From: JBAZUK01 sp041661445
Lineage (GTDB): Bacteria; Chlamydiota; Chlamydiia; Chlamydiales; SM23-39
Assembly (NCBI GenBank): GCA_041661445.1
Contig: JBAZUK010000003.1
Coordinates: 1-64,000 of the forward strand
Direction: 5' to 3'
DNA length: 64,000 bases
Shown here one piece after another: positions 38,385 to 47,706 of the stretch; positions within the stretch are counted from its first letter, which is position 1, and each line of letters starts with the position of its first letter. Made by a program: the position numbers and the translations under genes. The notes under the pieces were generated by a model. The model made no database searches, was not told the origin of the DNA, and was given only the letters and a program-made list of their open reading frames with translations.

Positions 38385-39359
38385 ATGAAAAAAATTGTAA
38401 TTGTCGTTTCCTTAGTCATGATTTTTTTGATAAAGCTATACCACTACTATTCATATCCTAAAATATTAAAAGAAGTTAAAAAATCTGACGCACTTGGGAT
38501 TGTAAAAAGTGTAAAAGAGATAAAAATAAAAAAGATTAAAAACCCCATTAACGCCTGCATAGAAGAAAATGAAAACAATTATATTTTATCTTTTAGACTT
38601 AATGAAAAAGACAAAGATTATATCGGCATTACCAACTTAGATAGCGATCTTGATGAAATTGATGAATATAAAATTATAGATGTCAATAGCACAAAAGCCG
38701 AAGATGCCAGGGTCTTTAAATATGCCAACAATTATTATTTGCTATTCAATGATCAGCTTCCTGTAGAACATACCTATAGAGCAATGCACCTTGCAAAATT
38801 AAATGATAGAAAGGATAAAACAGATTTCATAACCACGCTCGATCTGCACATAAAAACAATTGAAAAAAACTGGATTCCTTTCATTAGTCAGGACTCCCTT
38901 TTTTTTGCTTACGGCCTAGTCCCCCACAAAATTCTTGAGCTAAAAAACCTCGAACAAAATGATCTAAAGCATCTGATTTTCCCAAAAAATATAGGTTATT
39001 CCAGATTTTTTTGGAAATGGGGTGAACCTAGAGGCGGAAGCCCTGCTAAATTAGTTGATGATGAATATCTTGCTTTTTTTCACAGTTGCTTCGGAAAGAC
39101 AAAAAAAAGAAAGTTTTATGTCATGGGAGCTTATACCTTTCAATCAAAACCTCCTTATAAAATCACCAAAGTATCAAAGTTTCCAATACTTTTAAGCGAT
39201 TCAAAAAAGACTAGAATATATTTTCCTACAGGCTTTGTAGTGAGAAAAGAAAACAATAAAGATATGATTTATCTATCATATGGAGTAGATGATAAAATTT
39301 CAAAAATTGCAATTATTGATAAAGACAAGCTTTTTGAGAGTATGAAAGAGGTTTACTAA
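38385..39359 (+). CDS. Membrane-anchored beta-propeller of glycosidase type (GH130/GH43-like)
   Basis: An N-terminal hydrophobic anchor (about 3-20) is followed by a five-bladed-propeller pattern: AEDARVFKYANNYYLLFND, GGSPAKLVDDEYLAFFHS and FPTGFVVRKENNKDMIYLSYGVDD. These spaced motifs are typical of GH130 phosphorylases and related glycosidases. It may act on surface glycans. It ends 47 bases inside the convergent O-antigen-ligase-like gene, which fits a shared envelope-sugar role. Confidence 0.65.
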   Translation: MKKIVIVVSLVMIFLIKLYHYYSYPKILKEVKKSDALGIVKSVKEIKIKKIKNPINACIEENENNYILSFRLNEKDKDYIGITNLDSDLDEIDEYKIIDVNSTKAEDARVFKYANNYYLLFNDQLPVEHTYRAMHLAKLNDRKDKTDFITTLDLHIKTIEKNWIPFISQDSLFFAYGLVPHKILELKNLEQNDLKHLIFPKNIGYSRFFWKWGEPRGGSPAKLVDDEYLAFFHSCFGKTKKRKFYVMGAYTFQSKPPYKITKVSKFPILLSDSKKTRIYFPTGFVVRKENNKDMIYLSYGVDDKISKIAIIDKDKLFESMKEVY

Positions 39360-40710
39360 TTTCTGTTAAAAAATTAAGCGCTGCTATATTCGAAAACAAC
39401 ACGATTTTGCCAAAATAAGAGGAAATCGGGTAATGATCAAAAAAACCAATAATTAAAAAACTAAAAATTATACAGATCGAAATAATAAATAAATCATTTA
39501 TACAGTATTTAACAGCATTAAAAATAATTGAAGTTAATAAAAGCAAAAAAATCATCAAAGCCAAAAATCCGCTTTCTGATGCTATTAAAAGATAAATATT
39601 ATGGACATAAGCCCTTTCCAGTTTTTGATTGGAATATTCATCTTTTTTTATTAAAAAATTTCTAAAACCAACTCCTAAAACAGGATTTTTTTTAATCATT
39701 TTTTTTGCAACCTGACTTAATGAAGAACGTAAATTATCGCTTTTGCAATTTAATTCTTTTGCTTTATTTGACTGAAAAAGACTTCCAAGCAATCCTCTTT
39801 CTAATATAAATTTTGAAAAGACACATAGAATTACGAAAGAGCATGTTAAAAAAATTAGGCCCATTTTTTTTACATCATTTTTTTTAATCTTCATCAGGAT
39901 AAAAAACATAAATGAACTGCAAACAAATGCCAGCATTCCTGCTCTAGAAAAGGTCAGGATCAAAGCAACTAGCTGCAGGATCAAAAAAATGCTAAAGACT
40001 ATCTTTTTTTTACTTTTATGGATCTGATACATAGTCAAAATTAAAGATATGTTTAAAAACCCGGCAAAAACATTAGGATGCAAGAATGTACCGTGGGATC
40101 TTAAATAATCACCATTTTTTGAATGAATAATATTACTAAATATCCCTAATGAATTTTCAGAAATATAAATTTTTGCAGAATGTGAATTATTTATACTAAA
40201 AAAGGGTTCATTTAAAAACGATAGTCCAAGAGGTCTTTGTAAAATAAATTGTAAAATACCCACAATAGACTCAAAAAAGGCAAATATAAAAAAAAGCATA
40301 AAAAAGCATTTAAAAACAAACTCATAATTTCTTCTAAAATATGTTGTTAAAAAAACAAAAATTAAAAACATGGCAAGAGAAGCTCTAAAAAGATCATAAA
40401 AAGCTTTATGATGGATCTCGCCATCAGAGAAAAAAATAGACATTCTAGATAAGCATATAAACAAAACGATTAAAGAGGTGTTCAATGAAACATATTTCTT
40501 TAATTGATCTTTTCTAATAAAAAAAAACGCAGCCGTTCCAATGAAAATAAAATCAAAAACATTAACGTATTTATTTAGCCCGAAATATTTTTGAAAGTTA
40601 TGATCTAATATTCTGAACACAGCGGGCAAAAGAAACAAAATAAAAATTGCAAAAAATGCCTTTAGGTGAGATTTTTCAATTTTTAAATTAAAATAATTAC
40701 TTAAAGTCAT
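39313..40710 (-). CDS. O-antigen ligase / polymerase-like membrane protein
   Basis: The protein has about twelve membrane helices. The Wzy_C/WaaL region is seen: GTFLHPNVFAGFLNIS, RAGMLAFV, GVGFRNF and YVHNIYLLIASESGFLAL, the last matching the HN-x-L-x6-E-x-G pattern of O-antigen ligases. It would join or polymerise glycan on a lipid carrier. I chose the ATG at 40710; a TTG at 40749 would add 13 residues. Confidence 0.85.
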   Translation of the reverse strand: MTLSNYFNLKIEKSHLKAFFAIFILFLLPAVFRILDHNFQKYFGLNKYVNVFDFIFIGTAAFFFIRKDQLKKYVSLNTSLIVLFICLSRMSIFFSDGEIHHKAFYDLFRASLAMFLIFVFLTTYFRRNYEFVFKCFFMLFFIFAFFESIVGILQFILQRPLGLSFLNEPFFSINNSHSAKIYISENSLGIFSNIIHSKNGDYLRSHGTFLHPNVFAGFLNISLILTMYQIHKSKKKIVFSIFLILQLVALILTFSRAGMLAFVCSSFMFFILMKIKKNDVKKMGLIFLTCSFVILCVFSKFILERGLLGSLFQSNKAKELNCKSDNLRSSLSQVAKKMIKKNPVLGVGFRNFLIKKDEYSNQKLERAYVHNIYLLIASESGFLALMIFLLLLTSIIFNAVKYCINDLFIISICIIFSFLIIGFFDHYPISSYFGKIVLFSNIAALNFLTEISKPLSYSQKACLYQ

Positions 40711-40763
40711 ATAATCTTGTAAAAAAGTTATTTTTATAATAAAAATCAATTATAGGAGTAATT

Positions 40764-40883
40764 ATGAAAAAAACATCGTTTTATTTCACTTCTTTTTCTC
40801 ACAATCTTTCTATTAATGTTTTTTTCAAATCCACAATTTATTTTATTTATAAATTAAAAGCCATAGCTTTAAAGAATTTTTAA
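40764..40883 (+). pseudogene. Possible remnant of a secreted-protein start
   Basis: A TAGGAG site and ATGAAAAAAA lie here. The frame from the ATG gives 39 dull residues, but dropping one A of the 7-A run gives a 30-residue sequence with a clean signal-peptide core (RFISLLFLTIFLLMFF) that soon stops. This may be a decayed exported protein. No similarity is recognised. Confidence 0.3.
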
Positions 40884-41034
40884 AACCACGAAAGACATAT
40901 GATTTTTTTTTCTAATTTAAATACAACAACTCTATCTTATAAAAAACTTTCCAAAGATATTTTTAAACAAGAAAAAATTTTATTAAAAAAAAGCATTGCT
41001 ACTTTTTAAACAGAAATTAAAAAAGGGATAAAAA

Positions 41035-42735
41035 ATGAAGAAGTTCTTTTTGATTTTCATACTAATAATTACATCAAAAGCTTTTTGCTGCACTACTATC
41101 TTGGTAACGAAAAAAGCGACAAAAGATGGTTCTCTTATCGTAAGCCATAGCGATGATGATGAGCTTGGGGATCAGAGAATCGTATCTGTCCCTGCAAAGA
41201 AAAATAAAAAGGGCGATAGACGGGCTATTTACCCCGATTTAACAACCAACTATCCTAGATATGTCGGCAAATCATCTTCAAAGGCCTATGATATTAAAGG
41301 ATATAAGCCCACTGAACCTCTAGGTTATATCGATGAAGTTGCCAGCACTTATAGTTATTTTGACGGGAATTACGGAATTATAAATGAAAAACAACTTTCT
41401 TTGGGAGAATGCACAAATTCAACATATTTTTATTATGATCAGGAAATTGGTAAAAGAATTATGGGAATCGGTCAATTATCTAAAATAGCCTTGGAGCGAT
41501 GCGATAAAGCAAAAGATGCAATTCATCTTATGGGAGCTCTTGCAGAAAAATACGGGTATTATGGCTATGGAGAAACCTTGTTAGTAGCAGATAAAGAAGA
41601 AGGCTGGGTTTTTGAAATCAGCTGTGATCCGGAAGGTGAATCTGCGATTTGGGTAGCAAAAAAAGTTCCTGACGGAGAGGTTTTTGTAGCTGCTAATCAA
41701 TTTAGAATCCAAGAGATCAACCCTGATGATCCTGATATTTTATATTCATCAAATCTTTTTGATCTTTCAAAAAAATATAATTGGAATAAAAACAAAACTC
41801 TAAATTGGCTTCAGGCTGTTTGTCCTGGAGAGTTTGATCATCCATATTATTCTTTAAGAAGGGTATGGAGAGCATTTGATCTGATCAATCCGTCTTTGAA
41901 ATTAAGTCCTTATGTTGAAAATGCATTCACAAAATATTATCCATTTTCGATCAAGCCTCAAAATCCTTTAACAATTGAAGACATCATGAAAATCCATAGA
42001 GATCATTATGAAGGGACCGAATTTGATTTAACTAAAGGGACTGCTGCAGGACCTTATGGCTGTCCAAATAGATATGTTGGAAAATATGATAGAGTAGATT
42101 TTCCTAATAAAATGAAAACAAAATTAAAAGGCGCGTGGGAAAGATCTATTTCAATTTATTATACAGGTTATACCTATGTTACTCAAATAAGAGACTATTT
42201 GCCGGATGCGATCGGTGGCATAACTTGGATCGGCTTTGACGATGCATCCTTAAGTTGTTTTGTACCATTTTATGCAGGAATTAATGATCTGCCAAAAAAC
42301 ATACAGTACGGTTCTCCTCAGACTTTTGATAAAAGTAATGCATGGTGGCCTTTTAACACTTGCGCAAATTGGATAAGTTATTTTTATTATGCTTCAAAAG
42401 ATATCATAAAAAAACAAAATGAACTTGAAAAACTAGAATTTGATAACCAATTGGAATTAGAAAAAAAAGCTCTTGAAATGTTTGACAAATCTCCTAAAAA
42501 AGCTAAAAAATTTTTAACAAAATATTGCATAAAAAACAGTGATTTCATCGTTAACGAATGGTGGTCACTGCTTAATCTCTTGCTTGCAAAGTATCGTGAT
42601 GGATTTATCAATATACCTGAAATGGCTCAGTTGGTCGGTTACCCTAATTGGTGGCTTGAAAATGCCGGCTATGAAAACGGTCCGATAAATTACATGAAAA
42701 AATATACTCAGCAAACAAACTATTCGGAGAAATAA
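41035..42735 (+). CDS. Exported C69-family dipeptidase
   Basis: An N-terminal signal (about 1-17) ends at CCTTILVTKKATKDGS; the Cys (residue 19) would become the N-terminal nucleophile of this Ntn-hydrolase. The family segments SHSDDDELGDQR, a central GYYGYGETLLVADKEEGW and TAAGPYGCPNRY follow. Length (566) suits the larger C69 members. It probably cleaves dipeptides in the periplasm. An AGGGA site lies 8 bases before the ATG; the nitroreductase gene follows 20 bases downstream. Confidence 0.92.
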   Translation: MKKFFLIFILIITSKAFCCTTILVTKKATKDGSLIVSHSDDDELGDQRIVSVPAKKNKKGDRRAIYPDLTTNYPRYVGKSSSKAYDIKGYKPTEPLGYIDEVASTYSYFDGNYGIINEKQLSLGECTNSTYFYYDQEIGKRIMGIGQLSKIALERCDKAKDAIHLMGALAEKYGYYGYGETLLVADKEEGWVFEISCDPEGESAIWVAKKVPDGEVFVAANQFRIQEINPDDPDILYSSNLFDLSKKYNWNKNKTLNWLQAVCPGEFDHPYYSLRRVWRAFDLINPSLKLSPYVENAFTKYYPFSIKPQNPLTIEDIMKIHRDHYEGTEFDLTKGTAAGPYGCPNRYVGKYDRVDFPNKMKTKLKGAWERSISIYYTGYTYVTQIRDYLPDAIGGITWIGFDDASLSCFVPFYAGINDLPKNIQYGSPQTFDKSNAWWPFNTCANWISYFYYASKDIIKKQNELEKLEFDNQLELEKKALEMFDKSPKKAKKFLTKYCIKNSDFIVNEWWSLLNLLLAKYRDGFINIPEMAQLVGYPNWWLENAGYENGPINYMKKYTQQTNYSEK

Positions 42736-42755
42736 AAATATAAGAAGGGATATTT

Positions 42756-43265
42756 ATGGAAACAATGCAGGCAATATTGACAAGAAGAAGTATAAGAAAA
42801 TTTAAAAGCGATAAAGTACCTAAGAATATAGTTGATGAAATATTGCATGCAGCCATGCACGCTCCTTCGGCAAACAATCAGCAGCCTTGGCAATTTATAG
42901 TTATTGAGGACCGAAAAATTCTAGAAGATATTTCGAAGATCCATCCATATGCCGGGATGTGCAGAACTGCTGCAATGGCAATTTTAGTTTGCGCAGATCT
43001 AAAACTTGAAAAATCCAAGGACATGTGGCTACTGGACTGCGCTGCTGCAACACAGAACATTTTGTTATCCTCTCATGATAAAGGATTGGGCTCAGTATGG
43101 GTTGGAATATACTTTAGAAAAGATCATATGGATAACTTTAAAAAACTTTTTAAGCTTCCGGATAATATAATACCAATCTCTTTAATCCCTATAGGTTATC
43201 CCGATGAGCAAAAAAAACCAGAGGACAGGTTTATAAAAGAAAGAGTGCATTATAACGCGTATTAA
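42756..43265 (+). CDS. Nitroreductase-family flavoprotein
   Basis: The 169-residue protein starts with RRSIRKFKSDKVP, has the FMN-binding HAPSANNQQPWQFIVIED and the G-LGSVWVG segment. The family uses FMN and NAD(P)H to reduce nitro groups, quinones or flavins. AAGGGA precedes the ATG. It may be co-transcribed with the C69 peptidase. Confidence 0.93.
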   Translation: METMQAILTRRSIRKFKSDKVPKNIVDEILHAAMHAPSANNQQPWQFIVIEDRKILEDISKIHPYAGMCRTAAMAILVCADLKLEKSKDMWLLDCAAATQNILLSSHDKGLGSVWVGIYFRKDHMDNFKKLFKLPDNIIPISLIPIGYPDEQKKPEDRFIKERVHYNAY

Positions 43266-43292
43266 AAAACACAAGTTTTAAGAGACCTTAGA

Positions 43293-43562
43293 TCACTCTG
43301 CTAATTTTCCGATAGATTCTTTTTCTTCCTTAAGTTTCTGCTCTTGCACAATTTTGCCTCCAAAAGCATATCCCGGCGAAGCGCTGCCATCTTTAAAAAC
43401 GACTCTATGACAAGGAATATTAATCGGGTCTTTATTCTTGTTTAAGGCAAATCCGACAACCCTAGGCGTGGTTTTAACTATTTTAGCAATTTCACCATAA
43501 GTCCTAGTCTGTCCGATTGGTATTTTTTTAACTTCTTGATAGATTTTTTCAAAAATTTTCAT
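43293..43562 (-). CDS. Short O6-alkylguanine alkyltransferase-like protein
   Basis: The 89-residue protein is only the DNA-binding/active-site domain of MGMT: QTRTYGEIAKIVKTTPRVVG (helix-turn-helix), ALNKNKDPINIPCHRVV with the acceptor Cys (about 51) and the PGYAFGG loop. The Cys is kept, so it is not the Trp-type alkyltransferase-like form, though it lacks the usual N-terminal domain. I chose the ATG at 43562; a TTG 9 codons upstream is possible. Confidence 0.88.
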   Translation of the reverse strand: MKIFEKIYQEVKKIPIGQTRTYGEIAKIVKTTPRVVGFALNKNKDPINIPCHRVVFKDGSASPGYAFGGKIVQEQKLKEEKESIGKLAE

Positions 43563-43637
43563 GATTTTAAAAATAAAACTTGATTTCAAATGATATATAA
43601 AGATACTTCATATTTAGTAATAAAAACAGGAAAATTT

Positions 43638-43790
43638 ATGAAAAGAAAAATTGTTAATCCAGATCCAAATCATAAAAAAAGAATTCAAGCTGAAGAAAAA
43701 ATCGAAGATAAAGAAACAAAAGAATTGATTCAAAATAATGAAGAATTAAAGATTGAGACTAAATATAAAACTAAACCTCATAAATCATGA
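43638..43790 (+). CDS. Small charged protein, 50 residues
   Basis: A highly charged Lys/Glu-rich protein with no recognised family. I chose the ATG at 43638, with AGGAAAA before it, over an upstream ATG at 43590. It overlaps the start of the MBL-fold gene by 4 bases (ATGA), so it belongs to the same operon. Confidence 0.55.
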   Translation: MKRKIVNPDPNHKKRIQAEEKIEDKETKELIQNNEELKIETKYKTKPHKS

Positions 43791-44518
43791 AGTTAGTCTT
43801 TCTTGGGACCAGAGGTTATATCGAACCTAAGTCCAAGCGCCACATGAATCATGCTTCTTTATTAATTATACATAAAAACAAAAGAATAATGATCGACTGT
43901 GGTGAAACTTATTTAAATAAATTAAAAAAGATAAATCCTGATCATATAATTATCACCCATGCTCATCCCGATCATGCTTTCGGTCTTAAAAATGGGGCTC
44001 CCTGCCCTGTTTGGGCAACACATGACAGTTGGAATATTTTGAAGAATTTTCCAATTGAAAAAAAATTCAAAAAGCTCATTAAAATCAATAAAAAGCAAAA
44101 AATTGAAAAGATAAACTTTGAAGCATTTGAAGTTATCCATTCAATCAAAGCACCAGCTGTAGGTTATAGAATCTCCGTTAAAAAATCAGCATTTTTTTAT
44201 GTTCCTGATGTCCTTTGGATCGAAGATAGAAAAAATGCGTTAAAAAACATTATTTTCTATATAGGAGATGGCGCAACCATTCAAAGGAACATGGTACGCA
44301 AAGACAAAAAAACCAACGCCCTTTTTGGTCATGCAAATATAAAACAGCAATTTACCTGGTGTAAAAAAGAAAACGTCAGAAAAATGATAATAACCCATTG
44401 CGGCTCAGATATTGTTAAAAATGAAAAAAAGGCAAAAAAAATAATAGAAGATCTTGCTGCAAAAAAAGAGATTGAATTTGAAATTGCTTATGATGGTATG
44501 GAATTTTCATTAGATTAG
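43787..44518 (+). CDS. MBL-fold hydrolase
   Basis: The 243-residue metallo-beta-lactamase-fold protein has the metal site THAHPDH (His 58, 60, Asp 62, His 63), a further metal Asp in YIGDGATI, and ITHCGSD near the end. The overall look is that of RNase Z/PhnP-type enzymes, which cleave phosphodiesters; the exact substrate is unknown. It is coupled to the small charged protein upstream. Confidence 0.88.
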   Translation: MKLVFLGTRGYIEPKSKRHMNHASLLIIHKNKRIMIDCGETYLNKLKKINPDHIIITHAHPDHAFGLKNGAPCPVWATHDSWNILKNFPIEKKFKKLIKINKKQKIEKINFEAFEVIHSIKAPAVGYRISVKKSAFFYVPDVLWIEDRKNALKNIIFYIGDGATIQRNMVRKDKKTNALFGHANIKQQFTWCKKENVRKMIITHCGSDIVKNEKKAKKIIEDLAAKKEIEFEIAYDGMEFSLD

Positions 44519-44642
44519 AATCTTATTAATTCTCTTTATTAAATCTGAATTTAAACCTTGAAAAAAAACTATTGCCATAATAGTTTGAATGAACTTTTAT
44601 TTTAATTTTTGAAAACCTGTTAAATATTAAAAGGACTTAAAC

Positions 44643-45152
44643 ATGCTTGTCATAAAGAATCAGAAGGGAATTTTTCAGTTACGCACTGCCGGCATTGTAA
44701 AGAAAGGCGAAAAAATTCTTCTTTTAAATGAACCTCATGTAAGTTATTGGTTTTTACCAGGCGGCAGAGTAGAAATGCATGAGTCAACTAAAGAAACCTT
44801 GGAAAGGGAACTTTTAGAAGAAATGAACGCAAAAGCTGAAATTGGAAATTTGATTTGGATAATAGAGAATTTCTTTCCTTTTAACGGCGCTCCTTTTCAT
44901 GAAATAGGTTTTTATTATGAAGTAAAAATTCCTTCAGATCACCCAATAAATTCTCGAGATGAATTCCATTTTCAAAGAGAAGAGGACGGCAAAATCAAAA
45001 AATTTCATTTTAAATGGTTTTCACAAAATGAGCTCTTATCCATGGATATCAGACCAAAGTGCTTGAAAAATAAATTATTATCAGATTCTAAAGATTTTGA
45101 ACTGATTGTTTACAAGGAAGATTCTTTAGAAAATAATCTTAAAGATCAGTAA
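44643..45152 (+). CDS. Nudix hydrolase
   Basis: The Nudix box is perfect: Gly 41, Glu 47, Arg 55, Glu 56, Glu 59 and Glu 60 at the canonical spacing, within a 169-residue protein. The family cleaves nucleoside diphosphates linked to another group. An AAGGA site lies 7 bases before the ATG. The last 14 bases overlap the convergent PHP gene. Confidence 0.93.
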   Translation: MLVIKNQKGIFQLRTAGIVKKGEKILLLNEPHVSYWFLPGGRVEMHESTKETLERELLEEMNAKAEIGNLIWIIENFFPFNGAPFHEIGFYYEVKIPSDHPINSRDEFHFQREEDGKIKKFHFKWFSQNELLSMDIRPKCLKNKLLSDSKDFELIVYKEDSLENNLKDQ

Positions 45153-45975
45153 AAAATCTCTTCTTTTTAGTAAAATATGCCTGTCTTGTATAACCCGCTT
45201 CTTTCAACAATTTATAAGCTATATCAAAACCCCTTGTCAAATGCTCTTTTTGGTGAGCATCTGCAGTTATTATCACCGGAATATCAAGTTTCTTACATTT
45301 TTTCAATAGATCGAACGATGGATACTGTTCTTTGCAAGGATAATATAAGCCCGATGTGTTCAGCTCAACTGTCATGTCTGCATCTTTAATAGCCTCGAGC
45401 GCAGATTTTATTTCTTCAGTTAGATCTGTTTGAGGCTGTATATTAAATTTCTTGTACAATTCTAAATGACCAACAATATCGAAAACCCTGCTTTGTGCCA
45501 TTTCCCGTATCAAAATCCAATAATCTCTGGCTATTTCATTACAAAAATCCTTTGGAAGCTCATCTAATTTATTCTCTCTTAAAAAAAACTCCCATGGCGA
45601 ATCAATTAGAAACCTGTCTACCAAGTGAACAGATCCAATAAGATAATCAAAAGGCATCATTTTGGCTATCTCTCTGAACTCCTCAACAGTTTCAGAAATA
45701 AACTCGACCTCAAGACCTAATTTAACAATCGGCTTTGTCATATTGGAAAAAGCGGATATTCTCAAAACATAATCTTTAAGCTTATTTAATGACATATCCC
45801 AGCTACTTAAATTATCAGCTTTCGACAAATTAAAATGATCGGATATTCCAATTTCATCTAATCCCAATTCCTTTGCGCCGGCAATAAGTTCCTCGATCGA
45901 ATTTTTACCATCGCTGAAAAGCGAGTGTACATGATATGAATATTTTAACTTTTTATTTATCTTCATATTCTTCAT
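45139..45975 (-). CDS. PHP-family histidinol-phosphatase-like protein
   Basis: The metal site YHVHSLFSDGKNSIEEL and the GISDHFNL motif lie in the first 45 residues, with a later metal His in GSVHLVD and in DIVGHLEL, and a DAH near the end (ITADAHQKEHL). These match HisK-type histidinol phosphatase, but as no other his gene is visible, a different phosphate ester may be the substrate. It lies 12 bases downstream of alr. Confidence 0.9.
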   Translation of the reverse strand: MKNMKINKKLKYSYHVHSLFSDGKNSIEELIAGAKELGLDEIGISDHFNLSKADNLSSWDMSLNKLKDYVLRISAFSNMTKPIVKLGLEVEFISETVEEFREIAKMMPFDYLIGSVHLVDRFLIDSPWEFFLRENKLDELPKDFCNEIARDYWILIREMAQSRVFDIVGHLELYKKFNIQPQTDLTEEIKSALEAIKDADMTVELNTSGLYYPCKEQYPSFDLLKKCKKLDIPVIITADAHQKEHLTRGFDIAYKLLKEAGYTRQAYFTKKKRFFTDL

Positions 45976-45987
45976 AAGAATTTTATC

Positions 45988-47094
45988 TTAGTTTACATAA
46001 ACCCGAGGCAGTCTTTCGTTAAAAGAACATAAAATATCATAAGAAATCGTGTTGCATAAAGAAGCGACTTCCTTGATATCAATTTTTTCATTTATTTGAT
46101 TTCCCACTAAAACAACTTCATCGCCTATATATGCAGAATCATTTCCAATATCTACCATTAACTGATCCATGCAGATAGTTCCAACAATCGGATGTCTTTT
46201 GCCTCTTATTAACACAGAACCCTTATTTGACAAAGCTCTTGGATAGCCATCACCGTAGCCAATAGGGATAGTCAATATTCTAGTAGTATCTTTTGTAATA
46301 TAAGTATGCGAGTAACTGACTCCTTCATCTTTCTGAACAACTTTAAAAAATGATACTTTGCTTTTGACCGAAAATATTGGTTTTATATCGCTAAACTTAT
46401 CAGGCAGCGTTTTTGAATAGCAGCCAAAAGGCAAAGCTCCCAGCCTAACCATATCTTTTAAAGGATTGTCCATATTGCAAAGTGCTCCTGAATTGGCAAT
46501 ATGACATATAACTTTCTTATCCGGTTTCACTTTTTTAATAAAATTATCGAAATCACTGTACTGCATTGAATTCATTGGATGATTTGGAGTTTCAGCGCAG
46601 GCAAAATGAGAAAAAATTCCTCTTAAGATAAAACATTTTTCGTTTTTTAAATATTTATATAATTCTACTCCCGTGTCAGGTTTAACTCCAATCCGTCTCA
46701 TCCCAGTATCAATTTTTAAATGGACCTTGCATACTTTGTTGTTTCTTGCACAGTATTCTTTGAGGATTTTTGCTTTAAAAAATGAACTTATGGTTATCTC
46801 TAGATCATTATCTATAAGATCTTTTATCTGATTTTCATGAAATGTTCCCAAAACAATTATCGGAAGTTTAACATTTACATTTCTGACTTTAATACCTTCT
46901 AAAAAATTAGCTACCGCCAAATAGTCCACCTCTTCATTTTCAGCTACCTTGGACAATTCAACAAGACCATGCCCATAAGCATTTGCTTTTACAGCAAGAC
47001 AAAAAAGAGAATTATTAATCTGAGACTTGATCACATTTATATTTTTTTTAAATTGCTTTAGATCGATCTCGATCCAACTAGAATAATTGAGCAT
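45988..47094 (-). CDS. alr: Alanine racemase
   Basis: This PLP enzyme makes D-alanine for peptidoglycan. The PLP lysine is Lys 36 in VKANAYGHG, and the catalytic Tyr lies in VSYSHTYI near residue 257. Length 368 is standard. It shows that the cell makes D-alanine, and so probably some peptidoglycan. It may be transcribed with the PHP gene that follows. Confidence 0.96.
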   Translation of the reverse strand: MLNYSSWIEIDLKQFKKNINVIKSQINNSLFCLAVKANAYGHGLVELSKVAENEEVDYLAVANFLEGIKVRNVNVKLPIIVLGTFHENQIKDLIDNDLEITISSFFKAKILKEYCARNNKVCKVHLKIDTGMRRIGVKPDTGVELYKYLKNEKCFILRGIFSHFACAETPNHPMNSMQYSDFDNFIKKVKPDKKVICHIANSGALCNMDNPLKDMVRLGALPFGCYSKTLPDKFSDIKPIFSVKSKVSFFKVVQKDEGVSYSHTYITKDTTRILTIPIGYGDGYPRALSNKGSVLIRGKRHPIVGTICMDQLMVDIGNDSAYIGDEVVLVGNQINEKIDIKEVASLCNTISYDILCSFNERLPRVYVN

Positions 47095-47165
47095 AAAAAC
47101 ACTTAAATTTGATTTTATGATAAATGTTATTGAATCTTTATAATATTTATAAAGAAAAATACAAC

Positions 47166-47191
47166 AAAAAAGCGGGCCTAGAAAACCCGCT
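47166..47191 (-). terminator. Rho-independent terminator between a membrane-protein gene and alr
   Basis: On the minus strand the stem AGCGGG/CCCGCT with a 9-base loop is followed by TTTTTT. It lies 25 bases past the stop of the gene at 47216-47611, and just before alr. Confidence 0.8.
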
Positions 47192-47215
47192 GAAAAAATT
47201 TAAGCAAAATTTGAT

Positions 47216-47611
47216 TTAATAATAAAAACCATTATAAGCTAAATAAGCTCCGATGATTGATAAAATTGTACCTATCCAGACATATGCATTTTTATGACTT
47301 AGAATTTTGCTAATGATTTTAGAAAAATCTTTTAAAAAGTACAATCCTGCGATTGCCATGATTAATGACATCCATCCAAGAATGGTAATTAATACTCTCC
47401 AATCAGCAACCCAAAGGTTATGGGCTAGAATAATCGCTAGACCTACAATCAGTCTTAGAGAACTAACTACAATGATAATCGGATAACTTTTAACAGCTTC
47501 TCTTGCCAGGATCTGAAAATCAGCAGGCTTAAAAATAAAAGCTATTCCAATTATAAAAAAAACTAATCCTATTAATTGAGCTAAATATATACTTAATGAA
47601 AAAAAATCCAT
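47216..47611 (-). CDS. Small integral membrane protein
   Basis: The 131-residue protein has four hydrophobic helices. The motif ILAHNLW...ILGWMSLI is shared with a widespread family of unknown function in bacteria. It resembles the protein at 401-778 in layout. An AGGACT-like site precedes the ATG. A terminator follows. Confidence 0.8.
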   Translation of the reverse strand: MDFFSLSIYLAQLIGLVFFIIGIAFIFKPADFQILAREAVKSYPIIIVVSSLRLIVGLAIILAHNLWVADWRVLITILGWMSLIMAIAGLYFLKDFSKIISKILSHKNAYVWIGTILSIIGAYLAYNGFYY

Positions 47612-47706
47612 TTTAGTCCTCGTTGTTTATTTACTTAATAATTTTTGTAATAACAAAATTATTTTTTTTTTGATATTTTTTATTTTGATATACCATACTT
47701 ATTTTT

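Noticed and set aside
42756..43265. A nitroreductase/C69 pair as a special redox system
   Set aside because: Both are common families and the short gap only shows possible co-transcription.
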